NCBI RefSeq assembly: GCF_031432975.1
Contig: NZ_CP133838.1
Coordinates: 3,100,001 to 3,164,000 of the forward strand
DNA: 64,000 bases
Origin: Buttiauxella selenatireducens
GTDB taxonomy: Bacteria; Pseudomonadota; Gammaproteobacteria; Enterobacterales; Enterobacteriaceae
Direction of reading: 5' to 3'
The notes below the pieces were generated by a model. The model saw only the letters and a program-made list of their open reading frames with translations. It was not told the origin of the DNA and searched no databases. How positions within the stretch are numbered: the first letter of the stretch is position 1; each line of letters begins with the position of its first letter. This document shows positions 28,086-40,842 of the stretch, piece after piece. A program made the position numbers and the translations under genes.

Positions 28086-30473
28086 TCAATCCCTCAATGA
28101 TGCCTGGAATCGCTCTTTTAATGCCTCTACACATTTTGCAACGGTAGCGGCAATCTCCTCTTCTTCGAGTGTACGGCCCGTATCTTGTAGGATAAGGCTT
28201 ATGGCAAGGCTCTTATAACCTTCGGCTACACCTTTGCCACGGTACACATCAAATAAGTTTACGCCAACTACCTGATTTGCGCCAACTTTCTTACATTCGA
28301 CCAAAATATCTGCTGCTGGGACGTTTTCGGCGACCACAACAGCGATGTCGCGACGGTTCGCCGGGAATCGAGAAATCTCTTTCGACTCAGGCACGGCGCG
28401 GTCTGCAAGCTTGTTCCACAGCACTTCGAACACCAGCGTACGGCCATTCAGAGAAAGCTTACGCTCAAGCTCTGGGTGCACAACGCCAATGAAACCAATG
28501 TATTCGCCACGTAAATAAATGGCTGCACTTTGGCCTGGATGCAACGCTGGGTTGCTTGCTGTTCTGAATTCAATGTCAGAAAGCTTGCCTGTAAGATCCA
28601 GAACCGCTTCCAGATCGCCCTTCAAATCATAGAAGTCGACGGTGTTTCGCGCCAGATCCCAATGCTCTTCGTAGCGATTACCGCAGATAGCGCCAGCCAG
28701 CATAAGATCCTGACGGATACCCAGGTCTGCCTGCGTATCAGGAACAAAGCGTAAGCCTGATTCAAAGATGCGCACACGGCTCTGCTGGCGGTTTTGGTTG
28801 TAAACCACCGTATTGAGCAGGCCAGTCAGCAAGGACAGACGCATGGCTGACATTTCGCTGGAAATTGGGCTTGGCAGAATCAGATTTTCTTCACCTGGGT
28901 GCAACAGCTGTTGAACCTTAGGATCAACAAAGCTGTAGGTGATCACTTCCTGATAGCCTTTATCAACCAGCATGGTTTTCACACGCTTAAGGGAAAGGTC
29001 TGCCTCGCGATGGCTGCCCATGATAAGACCCGCTTGTACAGGCTCGTCAGGGATGCTGTTGTAGCCATAAACGCGCGCCACTTCTTCAACCAGGTCTTCT
29101 TCAATCTGCATATCGAAGCGCCAGCTTGGCGCGACAGCCGTCCACTGGTTGTCACCTTCAGTCACTTCACAACCCAAACGACGCAGGATGTCGCCAACCT
29201 GTGCATCTTCAATGTGATGGCCAATCAGGCGGTCCAACTTGCTACGGCGCAGAGTAATGGTGGCAGCTTTTGGTAAATGCGCTTCGCTGGTCACATCGAT
29301 AACCGGGCCAGCTTCGCCGCCACAGATATCAAGCAGCAGGCGAGTCGCACGTTCGATAGCTTTGAATTGCAGCGCAGAATCCACACCACGTTCATAACGA
29401 TGGGAAGCGTCGGTATGTAAGCCATGACGACGCGCACGTCCAGTGATAGACAGAGGGCTGAAGAATGCGCATTCCAGCAGTACATTCTGGGTTTCATCAT
29501 TCACACCAGAATGCTCGCCACCAAAGATACCGCCCATTGCCAGTGCTTTAGTTTGGTCAGCGATAACCAGCGTATCTGCGTTCAACTTCGCTTCATTGCC
29601 ATCAAGCAGCGTCAGGGTTTCACCCTCTTCTGCCATACGCACCACGATGCCACCCTCAATGCGGTTCAAGTCGAACGCATGCATCGGTTGGCCAAGTTCC
29701 AGCAGCACGTAGTTAGTTACGTCAACAACCGCATCAATAGAACGAATACCGCAACGACGCAGTTTCTCTTTCATCCACAGTGGAGTTGGCGCTTTAACGT
29801 TGATGCCTTTAACGACACGGCCCAGGTAACGTGGGCAAGCTTCCGGCGCATCGACACGAATCGGCAGCGTATCGGTAATGGTCGCAGCAACGCAGGCCAT
29901 TTCTGGCTCGTGTAATGGCAGCTTGTTGACGACAGCAACATCACGAGCCACACCGATGATACCTAAACAGTCAGCACGGTTTGGCGTCACGCTGATTTCA
30001 ATAGTATTGTCATCAAGCTTCAGATATTCGCGGATGTCGGTGCCAATGGGTGCATCCTGTGGCAACTCAATAATACCGTCGTGATCGTCGGAAATACCCA
30101 GCTCAGAGAAGGAGCACAGCATGCCTTCTGATGGTTCGCCACGCAGTTTTGCAGCCTTGATTTTGAAATCACCTGGCAGCACAGCGCCGACAGTGGCAAC
30201 AGCTACGCGCAGGCCCTGACGGCAATTTGGCGCACCACAAACGATGTCTAACAGGCGTTCGCCGCCGACATTCACTTTTGTTACACGCAGTTTGTCGGCA
30301 TTGGGGTGTTGGCCGCACTCAACCACTTCACCCACAACCACACCATTAAATTCGCCTGCAACCGCATCAACACCATCAACTTCAAGACCCGCCATAGTGA
30401 TTTGGCTGGAAAGCTCTTCACTGCTGTTGGCTGGGTTTACCCATTCGCGTAACCAGAGTTCACTGAATTTCAT
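28086..30473 (-). CDS. pheT: phenylalanyl-tRNA synthetase beta subunit
   Basis: A 795-residue beta subunit of the (alpha-beta)2 Phe-tRNA synthetase; it carries tRNA-binding and editing functions. Domain order: EMAP/tRNA-binding-like module ([20 protein letters not shown]), B3/B4 editing domain, B5 domain, synthetase-core-like part, and C-terminal FDX-ACB anticodon-binding domain ([18 protein letters not shown]). The length equals the E. coli protein. It starts 14 bases after pheS. Confidence 0.98.
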
Positions 30474-30487
30474 TGGATATCCCGCCC

Positions 30488-31495
<1,008 letters not shown>

Positions 31496-31534
31496 TTACC
31501 GGGGTAGTTGATCCGTATAAAAAAATGAGATGCC

Positions 31535-31562
31535 AAAAAAAAAGCCTCCACAATGGAGGCTT
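31535..31562 (-). terminator. pheST attenuator terminator
   Basis: On the minus strand AGCCTCCA-TTG-TGGAGGCT is followed by nine T residues. It lies between the PheM leader peptide gene and pheS and is the attenuator that pheM translation controls. Readthrough rises when charged tRNA-Phe is scarce. Confidence 0.93.
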
Positions 31563-31608
31563 TCGGCGCTATTTTTCGTTTCTTTTCTTACGCGCAAAGC
31601 CCCCAGGT

Positions 31609-31653
31609 TCAGGTGCTAAAGTAAAAAAAGAAACGGAAAATAGCAGCATTCAT
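31609..31653 (-). CDS. pheM: PheST operon leader peptide
   Basis: A 14-codon ORF reading [14 protein letters not shown], with five Phe codons among 14 residues. Ribosome stalling at these codons when Phe-tRNA is low favours the anti-terminator and lets transcription into pheST. The sequence matches the E. coli leader peptide exactly as I recall it. It is followed 46 bases later by the attenuator stem. Confidence 0.95.
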
Positions 31654-31741
31654 GCTTGCAGTTACCTTACTTGTCAGTTTTAAACCTCGCCTAATAATAG
31701 GGATGGTCTATGAACATTAACAGATTGATTATGTTAGAAAT

Positions 31742-31767
31742 TAAAAGAGGGAGACAAGCTCCCTCTG
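31742..31767 (-). terminator. terminator after rplT
   Basis: On the minus strand AGAGGGAG-CTTGT-CTCCCTCT is followed by TTTTAATTT. It starts 10 bases after the rplT stop and partly separates the infC-rpmI-rplT operon from pheM-pheST. Confidence 0.85.
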
Positions 31768-31776
31768 ATAACCGAC

Positions 31777-32154
<378 letters not shown>

Positions 32155-32177
32155 CTAAATGAGTTAAAAAGTTCTAC

Positions 32178-32375
<198 letters not shown>

Positions 32376-32471
32376 TTAATAACTTTCCACTTCGCATTGT
32401 TAATAAAACGAACCAGAAGGCGAACAAATCTCACGAGGCCGAAACCTCGCGAGAATCGTTACTTGATGGCC

Positions 32472-34947
<2,476 letters not shown>

Positions 34948-35075
34948 TATAAGTCCTTATTTGCAGTGGTGACCCATACGCAAGATCACATGCAACGTAT
35001 ATTTTCTTTAGTTTCAACCGGTTGCGTTATCATCTCGCCCACAATTGCAAGGCCGACAACGCAATTTATGCGTGA
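34948..35075 (-). promoter_or_regulatory. thrS autoregulatory leader (operator)
   Basis: The minus-strand leader carries CTTGCGTATGGG at 34973-34984, shortly before the AAGGAC ribosome-binding site. In E. coli the corresponding operator domain presents a CGU loop mimicking the tRNA-Thr anticodon, and ThrRS binding blocks the ribosome. Further upstream, GCAATTGTGG and inverted CGTTGTCGGC/GCCGACAACG-type pairing suggest the second stem. The identity is inferred by similarity; no folding was done. Confidence 0.7.
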
Positions 35076-35412
35076 GCGTGGATTCACTGCTTCACGACGG
35101 TTGAGAATAGTATCACTTTAAGGAGGGTATGTCGCGTTTTGCTGCCAGATGTTCTCAGCAAACAATGATAATAAGCTACTGTTTTATCGTCGCTTTCACA
35201 TGATTATTTTTACTTTCATTAAAACGCCGCTAACAACAAAAAAGTAATTAATAAGTTTTATTAAAGTTTTGTGTGGGGATATTTATAATGTGGACTGTAA
35301 TTTTAGAAATAAAAAAACCAAGCATCATGCTCGGTTTTTGATTTCATGTGACTCTCGAATTGAACTAGCAATTACGGCTAGACATATGGAGATAATATTA
35401 AAGCAGTAATAA
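35076..35412. other. intergenic region with terminator between thrS and the small secreted protein gene
   Basis: No gene is supported here. The thrS promoter should lie in the right-hand strand context near 35076-35150. At 35311-35337 an inverted repeat (AAAAACC-A-AGCAT / ATGCT-C-GGTTTTT) with A- and T-runs is a probable terminator for the minus-strand small gene at 35413. In E. coli the thrS-ydiY interval holds arp pseudogenes instead. Confidence 0.5.
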
Positions 35413-35643
35413 TTAAGACCAGTCGCCAGCAACCAAAGTGTGGACGTTAAATGCATCATCCATTGACTGACCAGTAGACTGCGCCCCCGGTTGGATGTTG
35501 GAACCGGCTTCAACGTCGGAAACATTCCAGACAGCAGACGGGGCGGTTTGTGTGCTGGTGGCTGCGGTAGGTTGTGCAGCGAAGGCACCAAATGAAAGCA
35601 TAGAAAGTGCAACGGCTACAGCGGCATATTTGATATTTTTCAT
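35413..35643 (-). CDS. small secreted protein of unknown function
   Basis: Not recognised beyond its signal peptide. It is 76 residues long, with MKNIKYAAVAVALSMLSFGAFAA as a clean Sec signal peptide like those of the DUF1471 (BhsA/YhcN) stress proteins. The mature part is about 53 residues, rich in Ala, Ser and Thr, then a polar, acidic end (VSDVEAGSNIQPGAQSTGQS, DDAFNVHTLVAGDWS), and shows no cysteine. The DUF1471 core is absent. An AAGAGAAT ribosome-binding region precedes ATG 35643, and a terminator follows about 75 bases downstream. Its function cannot be stated. Confidence 0.65.
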   Translation of the reverse strand: MKNIKYAAVAVALSMLSFGAFAAQPTAATSTQTAPSAVWNVSDVEAGSNIQPGAQSTGQSMDDAFNVHTLVAGDWS

Positions 35644-35883
35644 ATTCGTTATTCTCTTATTTAGTGGGGCAGCAAGCTATTAACTCGCCACAAAACAAGA
35701 GTAGATCCAGATCACGTTTTTGACAAGGCCAATTATTTATCCATTCGTGTCAAATATACAAAAATATATGACAAAAAGGTAGATTAAGGAGGGATTGTGA
35801 AGATTTAGACCTTTAATTCATTTTATATTAAATAAAACTCTGGACCGAAATAATAATAGCACGAACGGATAAAATAAAACAAT

Positions 35884-35907
35884 AAAGCCGGGCATAACCC
35901 GGCTTTG
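35884..35907 (-). terminator. terminator after ydiY
   Basis: AAAGCCGGG and CCCGGCTTT pair around CATAA just after the ydiY stop codon, with T residues on the minus strand beyond the stem (TTTATTGTTTTAT). Confidence 0.8.
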
Positions 35908-35911
35908 CCCA

Positions 35912-36670
35912 TTACATCTTATAACCAAGAGTAATCGCGGTACGTCTATCGGTGTGTTCTGGTGCAGAATCTGGCGGATTCGAGTTCCAGGTGACGTTAT
36001 AGCCAACCCGTAAACCAAAGTGCTCATTGATCGCGACTTCAAGCGCAGTCTCAGAGTTTACCGTCGTATCTTCACTACCCAGCACAGAAACGCCCTGGAT
36101 AAATTTGGCGTTATCGGTCAACTGCCAGTTATAGATACCCGATGCGTAGCCTAATGCCTGAGTCTTATGGCCGCCGTCGGCGTATTCGTCATAACGAACA
36201 CCAGGACCAAATTCCACACGCAGGCTGTGTATCGGGCCACTGAGGAACTGACGACCGTAACCGGCGGTCAGCACATCACGCGCTTGATAACCGTTGTAGC
36301 GGTCAGTTAACCAACTCGCCTGGCCAAACAGGTAATCGCTGTCGGTCATGTTGTAACGGCTACGGCCACCAGCCGAATAAGTCTCAGAAGAGCGCTCATC
36401 GTTAGAGGAGGTGTTGTTCGCATTACCCCACAGTGACCATGCAGTCGAGGTATTGTACCAGGTCATGTTGGTGTTAGCGGTCAACGTGGAACTTGTAGTG
36501 TTGCCTGATTGCGCAAGGTAGCCTGCATTCAGATTACCTTCGAACGGTTTCTTTGCTGTGGCTGGGTCATCCATGACAGTGAAAACCGAATTATCTGCAA
36601 TTGCAAAGTGACTCAATAGCGCACTTCCGGTCAGCAAAATTGCAGCCGGTACTGTCTTAACAAAATTCAT
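35912..36670 (-). CDS. ydiY: DUF481 outer-membrane beta-barrel protein YdiY
   Basis: A 252-residue predicted outer-membrane protein of unknown physiological role. The signal peptide (MNFVKTVPAAILLTGSALLSHFAIA) is followed by alternating-residue strands typical of a DUF481 barrel, such as LNAGYLAQSGNTTSSTLTAN and YSAGGRSRYNMTDSDYLFGQ. It ends AITLGYKM, compatible with an outer-membrane insertion signal though without the terminal Phe. It is divergent from pfkB across 289 bases, as in E. coli. Confidence 0.92.
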   Translation of the reverse strand: MNFVKTVPAAILLTGSALLSHFAIADNSVFTVMDDPATAKKPFEGNLNAGYLAQSGNTTSSTLTANTNMTWYNTSTAWSLWGNANNTSSNDERSSETYSAGGRSRYNMTDSDYLFGQASWLTDRYNGYQARDVLTAGYGRQFLSGPIHSLRVEFGPGVRYDEYADGGHKTQALGYASGIYNWQLTDNAKFIQGVSVLGSEDTTVNSETALEVAINEHFGLRVGYNVTWNSNPPDSAPEHTDRRTAITLGYKM

Positions 36671-36959
36671 TTAATCGTCCGTACAACATAAAAAGAAACC
36701 ATCAAGGTTCCGGAATCTTTTCTGTGGATCAAATATTTATGAACCAAGAAAGGTTACAAATTATAAAAAAGCTCGAATAACATAGCAATGAATTCTTTTT
36801 TCATTTTTAGAATAAGAGATCTCTTAAAACATCTTTATTTTCATAAACATAGAGCGTAAGGGTATTTTACAAATCATTTTATAAATCATGGTGTTAATTG
36901 GCATTCTCCCATCAAAATCAGTGCTACGCTTTATCTCAATGCTAAATTAAGGAGGATAT

Positions 36960-37889
36960 ATGACCCGCATTTATACATTGACACTTGCCCCCTCTCTGGA
37001 TAGCGCAACCCTGACCGCACAAATTTATCCCGAAGGTAAACTTCGATGCACCGCACCCGTTTTTGAACCCGGCGGTGGAGGTATTAATGTTGCAAGAGCG
37101 ATTGCCCATCTCGGCGGGCACGCAACCGCTATATTTCCATCCGGCGGCGCAACGGGGGAACACCTTAGCAATTTGCTTTTAGATGAACATGTCGCCATTG
37201 ATACCGTCGATGTCCATGACTGGACGCGGCAAAATTTGCACGTTCATGCTGAGTCTACCGGTGAACAGTATCGTTTTGTCATGCCCGGTGCGGCCCTAAC
37301 TGATGATGAGTTACGCAAACTTGAAGAAAAAGTCCTCGCCATCGAATCAGGCTCCATTCTGGTTATCAGTGGCAGCCTTCCACCGGGTACTGAAGTTTCG
37401 AAACTCTGCGACTTAGTCAAATCGGCCCAAAAATCAGGGATACGCTGTATCGTAGACAGTTCGGGAGACGCGCTGAAAGCGACGCTTGAAATCGGCAACA
37501 TTGAGTTGGTCAAACCCAATCAAAAAGAGCTCAGCGCTTTAGTCAATCGTGACCTGACGCAACCTGATGATGTGCGTAAAGCGGCCCAGGAAATCGTTGA
37601 TAATGGCAAAGCCAAACGGGTGGTCGTTTCGCTTGGTCCGCAAGGTGCTCTGGGCGTTGATGCCAGTGGGTGTGTGCAGGTAGTGCCACCGCCGGTGAAA
37701 AGCCAAAGTACGGTAGGTGCCGGTGACAGTATGGTCGGAGCGATGACGCTGAAACTTGCGGAAAATGCCTCTCTACTCGACATGGTTCGTTTCGGCGTCG
37801 CTGCCGGGAGTGCGGCGACTCTCAATCACGGCACTCGATTATGCTCTATGGAAAACACCCAGAAAATCTACGACTACTTACGCAGTTAA
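36960..37889 (+). CDS. pfkB: 6-phosphofructokinase II
   Basis: A 309-residue ribokinase-family kinase that phosphorylates fructose 6-phosphate; it is the minor, non-PfkA isozyme in enterics. Motifs include the N-terminal NPSLD-like TLAPSLDSATLTAQI, GGGGINVARAIAHLGG and the C-terminal catalytic GAGDSMVGAM with the base Asp. The start ATG 36960 has a strong AAGGAGG site. Length equals E. coli PfkB. Confidence 0.97.
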   Translation: MTRIYTLTLAPSLDSATLTAQIYPEGKLRCTAPVFEPGGGGINVARAIAHLGGHATAIFPSGGATGEHLSNLLLDEHVAIDTVDVHDWTRQNLHVHAESTGEQYRFVMPGAALTDDELRKLEEKVLAIESGSILVISGSLPPGTEVSKLCDLVKSAQKSGIRCIVDSSGDALKATLEIGNIELVKPNQKELSALVNRDLTQPDDVRKAAQEIVDNGKAKRVVVSLGPQGALGVDASGCVQVVPPPVKSQSTVGAGDSMVGAMTLKLAENASLLDMVRFGVAAGSAATLNHGTRLCSMENTQKIYDYLRS

Positions 37890-37892
37890 CGG

Positions 37893-37912
37893 GCCGCCCC
37901 ACCCGGGGCGGC
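37893..37912 (+). terminator. GC-rich stem after pfkB
   Basis: GCCGCCCC-ACCC-GGGGCGGC is a perfect 8-bp stem 3 bases after the pfkB stop codon. The downstream side lacks a clear T-run (TGGTCGCTTCGG), so termination may be partial. Confidence 0.55.
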
Positions 37913-37988
37913 TGGTCGCTTCGGTAAATGTCGCCATTTTACGCAGATCAACTATGCTAAAACCTTCGGGATAACAATGGGGTGAATC

Positions 37989-38279
37989 ATGAGTAGCGGA
38001 GACATTGAACGCTATGTCGTCACATTAAAGTTCGAGGAACACAATCTCACGGACCTTAACGAAATGAATAACGCTCTGACTCGTGGAGGTTTTTTGCTCA
38101 CCCTTACAGACGACGAAGGGAAAATTCACGAATTAGGGATCAACACCTTCGGTTTAATAAGCACTTTAAACCCGACTGAAGTTGAAGAGCTTGCCCGCGG
38201 CCTCGGTCAGTTGGCACTGGGAAGAGAACCCGAAGTTTCAATAACAACCTGGGATATCTGGCTACAAGAGAGTAAATAA
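37989..38279 (+). CDS. ydiZ: YdiZ family protein
   Basis: A 96-residue uncharacterised protein matching E. coli YdiZ in size and position between pfkB and yniA. It has no signal peptide, and the N-terminus SSGDIERYVVTLKFEEHNLT leads to a short alpha/beta domain. The conserved segment LNEMNNALTRGGFLLTLTDD is followed by an acidic helix (NPTEVEELARGLGQLALG). The function is unknown. Confidence 0.85.
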   Translation: MSSGDIERYVVTLKFEEHNLTDLNEMNNALTRGGFLLTLTDDEGKIHELGINTFGLISTLNPTEVEELARGLGQLALGREPEVSITTWDIWLQESK

Positions 38280-38382
38280 CCAGCTTTTAAAACTCCTGAC
38301 CGGGGATGTGCGTTAGTTCGAAGTTTGACCCGGTTAACAGCGATAAGCTAATGATCTACCAGACAACCTGGAGAGAAGCATC

Positions 38383-39243
38383 ATGTGGCAAGCCATAAGT
38401 CGTCTGTTAAGTGAACAACTCGGTAGCGCTGAAATTGAACAACGTACGGAATTACCCGGTGGCGAAATTCATTCTGCATGGCGAATTCACTATGCCGGTC
38501 ATGATATTTTTGTCAAAAGCGACACGCGGGAACTCTTACCCATCTTCACCGCTGAGGCCGACCAACTTGAGTTGCTTTCGCGCAGCAATACAGTGCGGGT
38601 ACCGAAGGTCTGGGGTGTAGGCAGTGACAGAGATTACAGTTTCCTGCTCCTTGAATATAAGCCAGCAAAACCGCTGGATGCACACAACGCCTTTTTGCTT
38701 GGTCAACAACTGGCGCGTTTGCATGAATGGAGCGATCAGCCGCAATTTGGGCTCGATTTTGATAATGATCTTTCCACAAACCCACAGCCCAATACCTGGC
38801 AACGACGCTGGTCGACGTTCTTTGCAGAGCAACGCATCGGCTGGCAGCTTGAGCTTGCCGCAGAAAAAGGCATTCAATTCGGAGACATCGACTTGATTGT
38901 CGAATTTGTGCATCAGGCTCTGGCTTCCCATCAGCCTCAGCCTTCTTTATTGCATGGCGATTTGTGGTCAGGAAATTGCGCGATGGACGCTGATGGGCCA
39001 TTTATCTACGATCCCGCCTGCTACTGGGGTGACAGGGAGTGCGACCTGGCAATGCTGCCGTTACACCCGGATCAACCGCCGCAAATCTACGACGGTTACC
39101 AGTCAGTTTCCCCGCTTCCCGCAGACTTCCTGCAACGCCAACCGATTTATCAGCTCTATACACTGTTTAACCGGGCGAGTCTGTTTGGCGGTCAGCATTT
39201 AGTCATCGCGCAAAAAGCACTGGAACGTGTACTGGCAGCATAA
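38383..39243 (+). CDS. yniA: fructosamine kinase-family protein YniA
   Basis: A 286-residue kinase of the fructosamine-3-kinase/APH superfamily, likely to phosphorylate a sugar amine or ribulosamine adduct so that glycated protein can be repaired. The substrate in E. coli is not firmly known. The catalytic loop is HGDLWSGN (191-198), with the metal-binding Asp in FIYDPACYWGDRECDLAM (D210). The nucleotide-binding lysine is in FVKSDTRELL. ATG 38383 follows GGAGAGAAGC. Position and length are as in E. coli. Confidence 0.93.
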   Translation: MWQAISRLLSEQLGSAEIEQRTELPGGEIHSAWRIHYAGHDIFVKSDTRELLPIFTAEADQLELLSRSNTVRVPKVWGVGSDRDYSFLLLEYKPAKPLDAHNAFLLGQQLARLHEWSDQPQFGLDFDNDLSTNPQPNTWQRRWSTFFAEQRIGWQLELAAEKGIQFGDIDLIVEFVHQALASHQPQPSLLHGDLWSGNCAMDADGPFIYDPACYWGDRECDLAMLPLHPDQPPQIYDGYQSVSPLPADFLQRQPIYQLYTLFNRASLFGGQHLVIAQKALERVLAA

Positions 39244-39251
39244 TGAATTCT

Positions 39252-39272
39252 CCACTCCCCGAGCGGGAGTGG
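39252..39272. terminator. stem-loop between convergent yniA and yniB
   Basis: CCACTCC and GGAGTGG-type arms (CACTCCC-CGAGC-GGGAGTG) form a 7-bp stem between the two convergent stop codons, followed by GCGTTTATC. It could serve both genes. Confidence 0.55.
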
Positions 39273-39279
39273 CGTTTAT

Positions 39280-39816
39280 CTAGATGAAACCGAGTAAAGA
39301 AAAGAAGAAGTAGCCCAGCACGATAATGATGACGGGTAAAATATAGAGCGGGAAAATTTGCAGGAAAATGGTGTGTCGCGGTACCACAATTTTCGCATCG
39401 ATCTGCTCTTTCGTTAACCCTTCAGGGCCTTTTGCCTGTTCAAGAATCAACTGATCTTGTACCCCTTCACGCAGAAACTTCGCCTGACGACTCATTCGTG
39501 CACCGGATGCCTGCAACGCAAGGCCAATAAAGATCAGCGCATAGATTATCCAAAACAGAATATTGGCCTGTTGATGGAAGTCGGGTTGCGGCGAGTTGTA
39601 CCAGAAGAAATTCAAGAATGGCGTATTAAAACGCATCATCTCAATCATGACATGAGCGAAATCCAGCATCACAGCATTAATCCCTGCCTGTTTTTCGCTG
39701 TGCTCATACATAAACTTCAGAATTGAAATCAGTGTTGAAATTACCGCTGGGATAAAAATTACCCAGCCAGCCACACGTTTGAGTACGGCAATGCGTCCAG
39801 CTTGTTGATACGTCAT
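39280..39816 (-). CDS. yniB: YniB family inner-membrane protein
   Basis: A 178-residue integral membrane protein of unknown function, with about four hydrophobic segments (AGWVIFIPAVISTLISIL, FWIIYALIFIGLALQ and IFPLYILPVIIIVLGYFFF among them). The frame is open from 39918, but MTYQQAGRIAVLKRVAGW at 39816 matches the E. coli start and has AAGGGGAACG upstream. It is divergent from hxpB, as in E. coli. Confidence 0.92.
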   Translation of the reverse strand: MTYQQAGRIAVLKRVAGWVIFIPAVISTLISILKFMYEHSEKQAGINAVMLDFAHVMIEMMRFNTPFLNFFWYNSPQPDFHQQANILFWIIYALIFIGLALQASGARMSRQAKFLREGVQDQLILEQAKGPEGLTKEQIDAKIVVPRHTIFLQIFPLYILPVIIIVLGYFFFSLLGFI

Positions 39817-39973
39817 TCGTTCCCCTTGGTTAGGACGTAACTTGCACGCACAAAGTTTACCTCGTCTGGGGTGATTTCGCCTGAGCTTTACAGGCGATTT
39901 TTCACAAACCAGTGGCAACAGCCGCTAATTCCAGCTATTGATAAGCAATCTTATTTTTCAATATACATGCCCA

Positions 39974-39999
39974 ACATGGCTTGAAGCATGACGGGTATA
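39974..39999. repeat. ERIC-end fragment upstream of hxpB
   Basis: GGCTTGAAGCATGACGGGTATA resembles one ERIC terminus (CTTGAAGTATGACGGGTATA) without the rest of the element. It lies in the yniB-hxpB divergent region, a few bases before the hxpB ribosome-binding site. Confidence 0.45.
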
Positions 40000-40017
40000 A
40001 CTGACAGGAGTCGAAAC

Positions 40018-40686
40018 ATGGCTGTGACTCGCCAAATTTTAGCTGCGATTTTTGATATGGACGGTTTACTGATTGATTCTGAACCGTTGTGGGATAAGGC
40101 TGAGCTGGATATTCTGGCCAGCATTGGCGTGGATATTTCCCGCCGTGCTGAACTTCCTGACACGCTTGGTTTGCGCATCGATCTGGTTGTCGACCTGTGG
40201 TTTGCTCAGCAACCGTGGAATGGCCCGTCCCGTGAAGAAGTGACAAATCGCATCATCGCGCGCGCCATCTCATTGGTTGAAGAGACGCGTCCCATTCTAC
40301 CTGGCGTGCGTGAAGCAGTAGCGTTGTGTAAAGCACAAGGGCTGAAAGTGGGGTTAGCCTCCGCCTCACCTCTGCATATGCTGGAGCGCGTGCTGGAAAT
40401 GTTCGACTTACGTTCTCAGTTTGATGCTATCGCCTCGGCGGAACATCTGCCGTACAGCAAGCCGCATCCGCAGGTTTACTTAGACGCCGCCACTCAACTG
40501 GGCATCGATCCTCTGGCTTGTGTCACTCTTGAAGATTCAGTGAATGGCATGATTGCGACCAAAGCCGCACGCATGCGTTCTATTGTGGTTCCCGCGGAAG
40601 AAAACCGCGACGACGTACGCTGGTGTCTGGCGAATGCGAAACTGAACTCGCTGACTGAATTGCGCGCCGAACATCTGATTGGTTAG
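40018..40686 (+). CDS. hxpB: HAD-family hexitol/2-deoxyglucose-6-phosphate phosphatase
   Basis: A 222-residue HAD phosphatase (E. coli YniC/HxpB) acting on hexitol and 2-deoxyglucose phosphates. Motif I IFDMDGLLIDSE has the nucleophile D13 and the acid/base D15, motif II is GLASASPLHM, motif III includes the Lys in YSKPHP, and motif IV is LEDSVNGM. The frame is open from 39988, but ATG 40018 with ACAGGAG upstream gives the E. coli-like start MAVTRQILAAIFD. Confidence 0.95.
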   Translation: MAVTRQILAAIFDMDGLLIDSEPLWDKAELDILASIGVDISRRAELPDTLGLRIDLVVDLWFAQQPWNGPSREEVTNRIIARAISLVEETRPILPGVREAVALCKAQGLKVGLASASPLHMLERVLEMFDLRSQFDAIASAEHLPYSKPHPQVYLDAATQLGIDPLACVTLEDSVNGMIATKAARMRSIVVPAEENRDDVRWCLANAKLNSLTELRAEHLIG

Positions 40687-40693
40687 TTGATAA

Positions 40694-40718
40694 AGATGCG
40701 GGGAACCCCCGCATCTGT
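40694..40718 (+). terminator. terminator after hxpB
   Basis: AGATGCGGGG and CCCCGCATCT pair around AA, followed by GTTTC. It begins about 10 bases after the hxpB stop codon. Confidence 0.75.
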
Positions 40719-40842
40719 TTCAAAATCATATCCGCATCAAATTTTTTAAAACGTTATTTCATAAATATTTGAGTTTCCCCTCTCCCGTATCTACTCTATA
40801 CAGACACGCGCAACGGCGCTTTTCCGGATACCGGGGTAACTT

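Noticed and set aside
34970-34990. Possible tRNA fragment near the thrS leader
   Set aside because: The anticodon-like loop is part of the known tRNA-mimicking thrS operator; no cloverleaf is present.
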